A stretch of DNA of 7,210 bases from Actinomycetes bacterium. GTDB taxonomy: Bacteria; Actinomycetota; Acidimicrobiia; Acidimicrobiales; RAAP-2. The notes under the pieces are model-generated. The model ran no database searches and was not told the DNA's origin. It saw only the letters and a program-made list of their open reading frames with translations. The stretch covers positions 1 through 7,210 of the forward strand of contig JAKAZC010000136.1 of the NCBI GenBank assembly GCA_021826655.1, written 5' to 3'. Shown one piece after another: positions 1-6,915 of this stretch (position 1 is the first letter of the stretch; each line of letters starts with the position of its first letter). The position numbers and the translations under genes are program-made.

Positions 1-1170
1 CATGCGCTCGGCCACCACGTTCCGCTGGATCTCGTTGGTGCCGGCGTAGATGGGCCCGGCCAGCGCGAACAGGAAGCCGTCCAGCCACGGGGAGTCGGCC
101 CCGTCCCCGTGGAGCTCCGCCTCGGGTCCGAGCAGATCGAGGGCGGCCCGGTGGATGGCCAGGTCGGTGTCGGACCAGTGGATCTTGTTGGCGCTGGCCT
201 CGGGCCCCACCGACCCGCCGTCGAGTACCCGGGTGGCGGTCCACAGCGTGTTGAGCCGGTAGGCCTCGGCGTCCGTCCACGCCCGGGCCACGGCGTCGGC
301 GCTGCGACGGGCCCGGTCGGGGTCGGCGGCCAGGCACCGGGCGTACAGGTCGACCAGCCGGTCGGCGGCCCGGGTGTAGCGGGCCGGGCTGCGGAGGCTG
401 AGGCCCCGCTCGGACCCGGCGGTGGCCATGGCCACGTTCCAGCCCCGGCCGTCGTCGCCGAGCACGAGGTCGTCGGGCACGAGGACGTCCTCGAAGAACA
501 GCTCGGCGAACCCGGTCTCCCCGTCGATCTGGGGGATGGGGTGCACGGTCACCCCGGGGGTGGCCATGTCGATGAGGAAGTAGGTGAGGCCCCGGTGCCG
601 CTCGGCCTCGGGATCGGTGCGGAAGAGGCCGAAGCACCATTCGGCGAAGGCGCCGCGCGACGCCCACGTCTTCTGCCCGCTCAGGACCCAGCCACCCTCG
701 GCGTCCGAACGGCGGGCCCGGCTGCGGATGCCGGCCAGGTCGCTGCCGGCGTCGGGCTCGGACCACCCCTGGCACCAGATCTCGTCGGCGGAGGCCATCG
801 GTGGGAGGAACCGCGCCTTCTGGGCATCGGTGCCGAATTCGAACAGGGTGGGGGCCAGGAGGAAGATCCCGTTCTGGCTCACCCGCAGCGGGGCCTGCGC
901 CCGCCAGTACTCCTCCTCGAACACGAGCCACTCGACGATGCCCACGCCCCGCCCGCCGAATTCCTCGGGCCACGACACGACCGACCACCGGTCGGCGGCC
1001 AGCTCGGCCTCCCAGGCGCGGTGGGCCTCGAACCCCTCGGCCGTGTCGAGGGAGGGCAGCGACCGGGGCGCGGGAGCGTGGGCGCCCAGCCACGCGCGGG
1101 CCTCGGCCCGGAACGCCTCCTGGGCGTCGGAGTAGTGCAGGTCCATGGGCTGGTCGTCCGGCTCGTCCAT
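1..1170 (-). CDS. Acyl-CoA dehydrogenase, C-terminal end cut off by the window
   Basis: A flavoprotein that would oxidise an acyl-CoA thioester to the trans-2-enoyl-CoA, passing electrons to electron-transfer flavoprotein in the cytosol. The reading frame is open from ATG at 1170 to base 1 (390 codons) with no stop, so it runs off the left edge; related proteins end only some 5-10 residues later. Visible in order: an N-terminal helical domain (about 5-120, with EEFGGRGVG), the flavin-domain signature GWSEPDAGSDLAG at 135-147, a beta domain to about 235, and a C-terminal helical domain ending in IYAGTNEIQRN at 374-384. The medium-chain-type catalytic glutamate position in that last motif (YEGT) is alanine here (Ala376). 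Glu254 in SERG is the likely base instead, as in isovaleryl-CoA-type enzymes. The start has a good Shine-Dalgarno 8 bases upstream. It diverges from a thiolase, which supports a beta-oxidation role. The chain substrate (fatty, branched or steroid side chain) cannot be told. Confidence 0.93.
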   Translation of the reverse strand, partial: MDEPDDQPMDLHYSDAQEAFRAEARAWLGAHAPAPRSLPSLDTAEGFEAHRAWEAELAADRWSVVSWPEEFGGRGVGIVEWLVFEEEYWRAQAPLRVSQNGIFLLAPTLFEFGTDAQKARFLPPMASADEIWCQGWSEPDAGSDLAGIRSRARRSDAEGGWVLSGQKTWASRGAFAEWCFGLFRTDPEAERHRGLTYFLIDMATPGVTVHPIPQIDGETGFAELFFEDVLVPDDLVLGDDGRGWNVAMATAGSERGLSLRSPARYTRAADRLVDLYARCLAADPDRARRSADAVARAWTDAEAYRLNTLWTATRVLDGGSVGPEASANKIHWSDTDLAIHRAALDLLGPEAELHGDGADSPWLDGFLFALAGPIYAGTNEIQRNVVAERM

Positions 1171-1178
1171 CGGGTGCG

Positions 1179-1184
1179 TCCCTC
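1179..1184 (-). promoter_or_regulatory. Ribosome binding site of the acyl-CoA dehydrogenase
   Basis: On the minus strand GAGGGA stands 8 bases before the ATG at 1170. This is normal spacing and supports that ATG as the start. Confidence 0.6.
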
Positions 1185-1221
1185 GTTCGGTCGGGGGCGT
1201 GGGGCGCCCGGCACGGTCGAG

Positions 1222-1248
1222 GGAAATCTGACACACCACCAGATTTCC
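1222..1248. promoter_or_regulatory. Perfect 9-bp inverted repeat, candidate operator of the divergent pair
   Basis: GGAAATCTG (1222-1230) and CAGATTTCC (1240-1248) are exact reverse complements separated by 9 bases, giving an 18-bp centre-to-centre spacing, close to two helical turns. The arms are AT-rich against a very GC-rich background. The site lies in the 110-bp gap between the divergent dehydrogenase (start 1170) and thiolase (start 1281). A dimeric repressor here could control both genes; TetR- and GntR-type regulators of lipid catabolism bind such sites. It does not match the KstR or KstR2 consensus as I remember them. A transcription terminator is unlikely because no gene ends here and no T-run follows. 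Confidence 0.5.
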
Positions 1249-1253
1249 GGCAA
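1225..1253 (-). promoter_or_regulatory. Candidate promoter of the acyl-CoA dehydrogenase
   Basis: On the minus strand TTGCCG (1248-1253) and CAGATT (1225-1230) are separated by 17 bases. The -35 matches the sigma-70 consensus at 4 of 6 positions and the -10 at 3 of 6. If correct, the inverted repeat at 1222-1248 covers the spacer and the -10, the expected place for a repressor. The match is weak and would give a leader of roughly 50 bases. Confidence 0.25.
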
Positions 1254-1268
1254 CCGTGGCCCATCGGT

Positions 1269-1274
1269 CACAAT
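1269..1274 (+). promoter_or_regulatory. Candidate -10 element of the thiolase, suggesting a leaderless message
   Basis: CACAAT matches TATAAT at 4 of 6 positions, and its last base is 7 bases before the A of the thiolase ATG at 1281. No Shine-Dalgarno sequence is visible between about 1255 and 1280. Together these suggest transcription beginning at or next to the start codon, which is common in actinobacteria. No convincing -35 is seen. Confidence 0.3.
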
Positions 1275-1280
1275 GGCTCC

Positions 1281-2486
1281 ATGGCCAGCGCTGTGATCGT
1301 CGACGTCGTCCGCACACCGGTAGGGAGGAAGAACGGGCGCCTGTCCGGGTGGCACGCGGTGGATCTGGCCGCCCAGCCCCTGGCCGCGCTGGTGGCACGC
1401 AACGACCTCGACCCGGCCCTGGTGGAGGACGTGATCTTCGGCTGCACCATGACCGTGGGCGAGCAGGCCATGAACATCGGGCGCAACGCGGCGCTGGCCG
1501 CGGGGTTCCCCGACACGGTGCCGGGGACCACCGTCGACCGTCAGTGCGGTTCGGCGCAGCAGGCCGTGCACTTCGCCGCCCAGGCCGTCGCCTCGGGGGC
1601 CATGGACATCGTGATCGGCGGCGGCGTCGAGGCGATGAGCCGGGTGCCGATCGGCTCGACCACCGAGCACGGTCCCGGCGACGCCTACGGTCCGACCGTG
1701 CACGGCCGGTTCGACTTCATCCACCAGGGGGAGTGCGCCGAGGAGATCGCCCGTCGCTGGGACATCAGCCGCGAGGCGATGGACCGGTTCGCCCTGCAGT
1801 CCCACGACCGTGCCGCCCGGGCCATCGCCGAGGGCCGGTTCGACCGGGAGATCATGCCGCTGGCGACCCGCCGGGCCCGCATCGAGGACAAGGTGGCGGT
1901 GGCCGGCACCGACGAGGGCGACCCGGCCGCCGAGGGCCGCCTGACGTTCGACGAAGGCGTCCGTGCCGGCTCCACCTACGAGAAGCTGGCGTCCCTGCCG
2001 CCCTGCTTCGTGGACGACGGACTGGTCACCGCCGCCTCGTCGTCGCAGATCTCCGACGGTGCGGCGGCGGTGCTGATCATGTCGGAGGAGCGCGCCGGAC
2101 AGCTCGGGCTGACGCCGCGCGCCCGGTTCCACACGTTCGCCGTGGCAGCCAACGACCCGGTGATCATGCTGACCGCGCCGATCCCGGCCACGACGCTGGT
2201 GCTCGAGAAGGCCAAGCTGTCGCTCGACGACATCGACCTGGTGGAGATCAACGAGGCGTTCGCCTCGGTGGTGCTGGCGTGGGAGAAGGAGCACCATCCG
2301 GACATGGACCGGGTGAACGTCAACGGCGGGGCCATCGCCATCGGCCACCCGACCGGAGGCTCGGGTGCGCGCCTGCTGGCCACCCTGCTCAACGAGATGG
2401 AGCGCACCGGCGCCCGCTACGGGCTGCAGACCATGTGCGAGGGGGGCGGACAGGCCAACGCCACCATCATCGAGCGCCTGGGCTGA
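1281..2486 (+). CDS. Acetyl-CoA C-acyltransferase (thiolase), FadA5-like
   Basis: A 401-residue thiolase that would cleave a 3-ketoacyl-CoA with free CoA to give acetyl-CoA and a shortened acyl-CoA, the last step of a beta-oxidation turn; it could also run in the condensing direction. The nucleophile is Cys89 in DRQCGS. The NEAF motif starts at Asn324, the active-site histidine is His356 in GHPTG, and the second cysteine is Cys386 in CEGGGQ. The 30-residue gap between His356 and Cys386 equals that in classical thiolases. Segments such as EINEAFASVV and PDMDRVNVNGGAIA resemble, from memory, actinobacterial steroid thiolase FadA5, but this is not enough to assign a steroid substrate. The ATG at 1281 begins the expected N-terminal strand (VIVDVVRTPVG); the longer frame upstream has no thiolase character. 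It diverges from an acyl-CoA dehydrogenase and converges on the cyclic di-GMP gene. Confidence 0.95.
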   Translation: MASAVIVDVVRTPVGRKNGRLSGWHAVDLAAQPLAALVARNDLDPALVEDVIFGCTMTVGEQAMNIGRNAALAAGFPDTVPGTTVDRQCGSAQQAVHFAAQAVASGAMDIVIGGGVEAMSRVPIGSTTEHGPGDAYGPTVHGRFDFIHQGECAEEIARRWDISREAMDRFALQSHDRAARAIAEGRFDREIMPLATRRARIEDKVAVAGTDEGDPAAEGRLTFDEGVRAGSTYEKLASLPPCFVDDGLVTAASSSQISDGAAAVLIMSEERAGQLGLTPRARFHTFAVAANDPVIMLTAPIPATTLVLEKAKLSLDDIDLVEINEAFASVVLAWEKEHHPDMDRVNVNGGAIAIGHPTGGSGARLLATLLNEMERTGARYGLQTMCEGGGQANATIIERLG

Positions 2487-2502
2487 TGTGGCCGGGCCGG
2501 GT

Positions 2503-2564
2503 GGCGGCGCACCGGGCCGCCCTCGGTCACGTGGGCGCCCGGCGGGCCCGCCCCGCGCGGCGGG
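2503..2564. terminator. GC-rich hairpins in the convergent spacer, possible bidirectional terminator
   Basis: The 93-base gap between the thiolase stop and the stop of the opposing gene holds several short stems: GGCGGC/GCCGCC (2503-2508 and 2516-2521, 7-base loop), GGGCGCCC (2533-2540), the 12-base palindrome GGCGGGCCCGCC (2541-2552), and CCCGCC/GGCGGG (2547-2552 and 2559-2564, 6-base loop). There is no T-run on either strand. Termination is the natural role for a convergent gap, but such stems are also frequent by chance in sequence this GC-rich. Confidence 0.3.
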
Positions 2565-2579
2565 TGCCGGAGCACGCCG

Positions 2580-5500
2580 CTACGCGGGGAGGTCTGATTG
2601 GGGGGTGGTCTCCGCCTGCTTGGTGAAGTCGACGTGCTCGGCACGCACCGGCCGCGACATCAGGTACCCCTGGTAGAGGTCGCAGCCGAGGGCTGCCACC
2701 CGAGCCAACTGTGCGGGGGTCTCGACCCCCTCGGCCAGGACGACGAGTCCCAGCGCCTTCGAGAGCTGCACGATGGCGGCCACGATGGCCTCGTCGGTCT
2801 CGAGGATGCCGAGGCCGTCGACGAAGGACTTGTCGATCTTCAGCACCTTGACCGGGAACCGCTTCAGGCGGGCCAGCGAGGACTCTCCGGTACCGAAGTC
2901 GTCGATGGCCAGGCCGACGCCCATGGCGTGGATGCCGTTCAGTGCCTCGACCGTCTCGGTGGTCTCGCTCATGAGGAGGGACTCGGTCACCTCGAGGACG
3001 AGGCCCTCGGCCGGGAGCCCCGAGTCGGCCAGCGCCTCGGCGATGGTGGCGAGCAGGGTGGCGTCACTCAACTGGTGCACCGACAGGTTGACCGTGATGT
3101 ACGCCTGCTCGGCGCCAGGAACCTCGCGGCGCCAGCGGGCCATGGTGGAGCACGCCTCACGCAGGACCCAGCGACCGAGCGAGAAGATCAGGTCGGTCTC
3201 CTCGGCGAAGGGGATGAACTCCATCGGGCCGAGCAGGCCGCGGGTCGGGTGGTTCCAGCGGACCAGCGCCTCCAGCGCCACGATCTTGCCGTCGGCCACC
3301 GAGGCGATCGGCTGGTAGTGGACGACCAGCTCGTCGTTCTCGATCGAGTGGCGCAGGTCGTCGTAGATCTCCAGCCGGGCCACCGAATTCTCGCGCAGCG
3401 ACTCGTCGAACACCTCGACGCGCGAGCGCCCGTTGTTCTTGGCCTTGAACATGGCGGTGTCGGCCTGCTGGAGGATGTCCTGGGCCGTCTGGTCGCCCCG
3501 GACCACGTAGGCCACGCCGACGCTGGCCGTCACGACCACCGACCGACCGGTCGACAGGGTGAACGGCGTCTCGGTCACCGAGGAGTACTCGTTGGCGAGG
3601 GCGACCGCGTGCTCGAGGTCGCGGACGTTGGGACACAGCACGACGAACTCGTCGCCGGAGAACCTGCTCACCACGTCGCCCCGCCGCGACGCCGTCTTGA
3701 ACCGACGGGCAAGTTCCTTCAGCAGCTCGTCCCCGCTGGTGTGGCCGAAGGAGTCGTTGATGAGCTTGAAGCGGTCCAGGTCGATGAAGAGCACGGCCAG
3801 GTTGGTCTCGTGCTGCATGGAGAGCATCAGCTCGTGCTCGAGCTCGTTGTTGAACGCCTGGCGGTTGCCGAGACCGGTGAGCGAGTCGTGGAAGGCCATC
3901 CACTGGAGCTGGGACTCGGCCTCCCTACGGTCGGTCACGTCGGTGAACGAACAGACGACCATGGGCGAGTCGGTCCGGCTGGCCCCGGTGAGGAGGCGTG
4001 AGCTCATCGACAGCCACTGGAAGCCACCGGATCCGTCGGTCACGCCGATCACCACGCCGTCCTCGGGCTCACCCGTCCGCTGGGTGCGCACGTGGGGGAA
4101 CCCGTCGGCGGTGAGCGGCTGGCCATCCGACGACGTGGCGATGGCGTCGCCGGTGAACATCCGGTGGCCCACGAACCCGGTGAGCCGGTCGCCGAGGATG
4201 GTGGACGCCGCCTGGTTGTGGGCACTCATCTCGCCTGACTCGTCGAAGAGGATGATGCCCTCGCTGAGCGACGCCACCACCGCCTCGTAGCGCTCCTCGG
4301 CGGCACGCCGGCCGGCCTCGGCCTGGCGGGCGTCGGTGAGCTCGGTGCAGACGACGACCCAGCCGTAGGGCTGGGCGTTGTCGTCGATCAGGGGGTCGAT
4401 CGACACCAGGACGTCGACGTCCGACCCGTCCTTGCGGTGGTGGGTGTGCTGGCCGCGCCGCAGGACGGACGCGCTGTCGGTCCGGTTGGCCGTGACCACG
4501 GTGCCGACCGACAGCCCCTTCACCTCGTCCTGCGACCAGCCGTAGATGGACTGCGCCGCCTGGTTCCAGCTCTCGATGCGGCCGTCGGTGTCGATGCCGA
4601 TGATGGCGTCGGAGACGTGGGCCACCAGGCTGGCCTGGTACCGGGCGGCGGCCTCGGCGGCCAGGCGCTCGGAGATGTCCCGGGCGATGACCTGGAACGC
4701 CGGCTCGCCGTTCCACGTGGTGCGGACACTGGTGAGCTCCATGACGGTGGAGGTGCCGTCGTAGGACTTGATACGCGCTTCGCCGTGCTCGAAGAACTGG
4801 CCGTCCTCGGTCAGTTGCCCCAGGCGCTCGAGCATGCCGGGGATGTCGCCGGCATCGACGATGTCGGTCACCGGACTCCCGTAGTACTGGGCGACGATCT
4901 GCGCGTAGTCCGTCTCCGACGAGTCGGTGAAGATCAGTTTGGCGGCGGCCCGGTTGCCGTAGACGAGTCGACCGTTCTGGTGTACGGCGACGACGTCGGG
5001 CGAGACCTCGGTCAGGAGCCGGTAGCGGCTCACCAGCTCGCCGAGCTCGCGCTCGAAGGTCTGCTGGGCCGTGATGTCGAGGACCAGGCCGCTGTAGTAG
5101 CGCGGCCGAGCCGTGGTCATGGTGGGTGTCCGGGTGGGGAGCGCGGTGGGGGACGCCCGCACCACGACGGTGTGATCGGTGCCGTCGGGGCAGGCGACGA
5201 CGAGGTGCAGCTCGAACGCCGACGGAGAGAGGCCGGCGCGCAGCGGGGCGAGGACCGGTTCGAGTAGGAGTCCGCCCACCGATCCGGCGTTGGCCGACAG
5301 GTCGGGGTCCGCACCGAGGACTGGTCCCACCGGCCCCGCGCCTCGGGCATCGGACGGACCGGCGCCCGGCAGTTCGGGACCGGCCGGGCGCGGCTCGGAC
5401 TCGGCGTTGCGGACGGCGAATCCGAGGGTGCCCTCGGGAAACCCGAACAGCTCCTCGACGGGGGACGACCAGCAGAGCGCGTCGACTGTCGTGTCGTAGA

Positions 5501-5642
5501 TCCAGACGGCGGTGGGGAGCCCCGACCCCATGAGGTCGAGCTCCTGGGAGATCTCGAAGGGCCGGTCACCGAGGATCGACGTGGTCTGTCCCACGCGATC
5601 GAAGACGGTGTGTCGAGGTTCGGACTCCTTCGCGTTTCCCAT
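2580..5642 (-). CDS. Four-PAS, GGDEF, EAL cyclic di-GMP synthase/phosphodiesterase
   Basis: A 1020-residue cytosolic signalling protein with no signal peptide or membrane segment. Order: a divergent PAS (about 38-190) with a Gly/Pro/Ala-rich insert (about 82-138), PAS (205-325), PAS (334-440), PAS (450-575), GGDEF (about 580-740), EAL (about 760-1005). The cyclase motif is SGDEF at 662-666, with FIDLDRFK and NDSFGH intact and a product-inhibition site R653-R-G-D656 exactly five residues before it. Serine in the first position is a known variant compatible with activity. The phosphodiesterase half keeps EALVRW (Glu791), Asn852, Glu887, DDFGTG (Asp914-Asp915), Lys935, Glu971 in AEGVET and QGY at 991-993, so it should hydrolyse cyclic di-GMP. 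The PAS domains probably sense a ligand, redox state or light, but I see no diagnostic cofactor residue. It follows the ketoacyl synthase by 64 bases on the same strand. Its Shine-Dalgarno is only 3 bases from the ATG and lies in an inverted repeat. Confidence 0.95.
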   Translation of the reverse strand: MGNAKESEPRHTVFDRVGQTTSILGDRPFEISQELDLMGSGLPTAVWIYDTTVDALCWSSPVEELFGFPEGTLGFAVRNAESEPRPAGPELPGAGPSDARGAGPVGPVLGADPDLSANAGSVGGLLLEPVLAPLRAGLSPSAFELHLVVACPDGTDHTVVVRASPTALPTRTPTMTTARPRYYSGLVLDITAQQTFERELGELVSRYRLLTEVSPDVVAVHQNGRLVYGNRAAAKLIFTDSSETDYAQIVAQYYGSPVTDIVDAGDIPGMLERLGQLTEDGQFFEHGEARIKSYDGTSTVMELTSVRTTWNGEPAFQVIARDISERLAAEAAARYQASLVAHVSDAIIGIDTDGRIESWNQAAQSIYGWSQDEVKGLSVGTVVTANRTDSASVLRRGQHTHHRKDGSDVDVLVSIDPLIDDNAQPYGWVVVCTELTDARQAEAGRRAAEERYEAVVASLSEGIILFDESGEMSAHNQAASTILGDRLTGFVGHRMFTGDAIATSSDGQPLTADGFPHVRTQRTGEPEDGVVIGVTDGSGGFQWLSMSSRLLTGASRTDSPMVVCSFTDVTDRREAESQLQWMAFHDSLTGLGNRQAFNNELEHELMLSMQHETNLAVLFIDLDRFKLINDSFGHTSGDELLKELARRFKTASRRGDVVSRFSGDEFVVLCPNVRDLEHAVALANEYSSVTETPFTLSTGRSVVVTASVGVAYVVRGDQTAQDILQQADTAMFKAKNNGRSRVEVFDESLRENSVARLEIYDDLRHSIENDELVVHYQPIASVADGKIVALEALVRWNHPTRGLLGPMEFIPFAEETDLIFSLGRWVLREACSTMARWRREVPGAEQAYITVNLSVHQLSDATLLATIAEALADSGLPAEGLVLEVTESLLMSETTETVEALNGIHAMGVGLAIDDFGTGESSLARLKRFPVKVLKIDKSFVDGLGILETDEAIVAAIVQLSKALGLVVLAEGVETPAQLARVAALGCDLYQGYLMSRPVRAEHVDFTKQAETTPQSDLPA

Positions 5643-5644
5643 AG

Positions 5645-5706
5645 ACCTCCAGCATCGGCCCGGACGCGGGCAACCTTGAGCCGGAAGTCGCCCCTGGGCT
5701 GGAGGT
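5645..5706 (-). promoter_or_regulatory. Inverted repeat pairing the Shine-Dalgarno of the cyclic di-GMP gene
   Basis: In the minus-strand transcript, ACCUCCAGC (5706 to 5698) follows directly after the UGA of the ketoacyl synthase. It is perfectly complementary to GCUGGAGGU (5653 to 5645), which contains the Shine-Dalgarno GGAGG, 3 bases before the AUG at 5642. The loop is 44 bases and carries a second hairpin. Pairing would hide the ribosome site. A ribosome finishing the synthase covers the first arm and would open it, which is the logic of translational coupling. A rho-independent terminator is less likely because there is no U-run. The complementarity is direct observation; the function is inferred. 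Confidence 0.5.
5658..5671 (-). other. Small GC hairpin inside the leader loop
   Basis: In the transcript GCCCG and CGGGC pair around the four-base loop CGUC. It lies inside the 44-base loop of the larger inverted repeat at 5645-5706 and would shorten the effective loop, making the long-range stem easier to close. Confidence 0.35.
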
Positions 5707-6915
5707 TCAGGCCGTGGGCTCGCCGATCACGATAACGGAGTTGAAGCCACCCATCCCGATCGAGGACTTCACCATCGGCCCCGGCATGCGAGGGGTCAGA
5801 CCGTCGAGCAACCGGGGGTGCCCATGGGCCACGGTGCGGGGAGCCGGGACGAATCCGGTCTGGTACGCGTAGATCGTGGCCAGGATCTCGACGGCGGATG
5901 CCGCCGCCTGGCAGTGGCCGGTCAGCGGCTTGACCGAGAAGATGCCGTAGGCGTCGGGGAACAGCTCGTCGAGCACCCGCGCCTCGGCCGCGTCGCACTG
6001 GGCGGTACCGGGGCCGTGGGCATTGAGGTAGGCCACCTCGGACGGGTCGACCCCGGCGGCGTCCAGTGCGTCACGGAAACACCGGAAGACCTCGTGGAGG
6101 TCGGGGGTCATGGCGACCGCGTTGAAGCCGTCCATCGACATCGCCCCACCCAGCACTGTCGCCTGGCTTCCGGCGTCGCGGCCGGAAAGCACCATGGCCA
6201 CCGCTGCCTCGCCCCCGACGAAGCCGCGGCTCCCCTCCTGGAACGGTCGGCACGCTTCGAACGGCGGCGTGTCGAGGACGGCCACGCCTACGTCGCTGAA
6301 CCCCCGCAGGTTCTGAGGGTGACCCGACAGGTCGGTGGCGAGGAGGATCACGTCCGTGGCGATGCCCGAGTCGATCCACGATTTGGCGGTGATGATGCCG
6401 GCGTTGCCCGAGGCGCACATGGCCGAGACCGACATGGCCGGCCCGTGGAAGTCGTTCTCCTTCATCAGCATGGAGATGACGGTGGACGGCATCATGTTCA
6501 CCCAGCGGCGAGCCCGGACCCGCGACTCGGCCGACCGGTAGAAGTCGCTCCACATGTCGACGTCGCCCAGTACGAGGCTGTGCACGACGCCGACGGTCCC
6601 GCCCGGCTCCCATCCACGACCACACGCGTCGGCGATGGCCTCGCGGGCGGCGAATCGCAGTGCCTGCATGAAACGGCTCGGACCGTCCCGACGGTCGCCC
6701 TCGTCGGTGATCCGCGAGAGGTAGGCGAACCCGCCGTCGACGAAGCCGTCGAGGCCGGTGGTCAGCTTGACGGCGCTCTCACCCAGCAGGAAGCCGTCCC
6801 ACATGTGCTTGGTCCCCCAGCCGTAGCCGGTGACGGCACCGACGCCGGTGATGTGCATCGGGGAGCCTGTGGCCCGCCGAGTCGTCGGGGCCGACCGGTC
6901 GACTGCATCCGACAT
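5707..6915 (-). CDS. Free-standing beta-ketoacyl synthase (KAS II/FabF-type fold)
   Basis: A 402-residue condensing enzyme that would join an acyl group to a malonyl unit on an acyl carrier protein, in fatty acid, polyketide or related lipid synthesis. It has the Cys-His-His triad: Cys167 in AMCASG, His300 in NAHGPGT, and His334 in VKPLTGH with Lys329 just before it. The N-terminal ITGVGAVT and C-terminal GMGGFNSVIVIG are the usual first strand and glycine-rich tail. The motifs differ from housekeeping FabF: HGPGTAQCD stands where HGTST..ND is usual, and CQAAASAVE follows the second histidine instead of LGAAGA. This suggests a specialised synthase. The frame opens further to 7074, but the ATG at 6915 has GGGAGG 4 bases upstream and the extra 53 residues look non-coding. 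No acyl carrier protein, ketoreductase or partner synthase is in the window. It is probably the first gene of a unit with the cyclic di-GMP protein. Confidence 0.9.
   Translation of the reverse strand: MSDAVDRSAPTTRRATGSPMHITGVGAVTGYGWGTKHMWDGFLLGESAVKLTTGLDGFVDGGFAYLSRITDEGDRRDGPSRFMQALRFAAREAIADACGRGWEPGGTVGVVHSLVLGDVDMWSDFYRSAESRVRARRWVNMMPSTVISMLMKENDFHGPAMSVSAMCASGNAGIITAKSWIDSGIATDVILLATDLSGHPQNLRGFSDVGVAVLDTPPFEACRPFQEGSRGFVGGEAAVAMVLSGRDAGSQATVLGGAMSMDGFNAVAMTPDLHEVFRCFRDALDAAGVDPSEVAYLNAHGPGTAQCDAAEARVLDELFPDAYGIFSVKPLTGHCQAAASAVEILATIYAYQTGFVPAPRTVAHGHPRLLDGLTPRMPGPMVKSSIGMGGFNSVIVIGEPTA

Noticed and set aside
801..1280. N-terminal extension of the thiolase frame
   Set aside because: These 160 residues are Arg/Pro-rich, lie antisense to the dehydrogenase, and the thiolase fold begins at the ATG at 1281.
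109..1296. Long plus-strand open frame opposite the acyl-CoA dehydrogenase
   Set aside because: It is the codon-aligned antisense of a well-recognised enzyme; GC-rich DNA keeps that frame free of stops. Its protein is Gly/Pro/Val-rich without any domain.
879..2348. 489-residue minus-strand frame opposite the thiolase
   Set aside because: Antisense shadow with His/Gly/Arg-rich sequence and no motif; the thiolase on the other strand has all catalytic residues.
2598..4001. 467-residue plus-strand frame opposite the GGDEF-EAL region
   Set aside because: Antisense shadow of the conserved domains; low-complexity composition and no recognisable fold.
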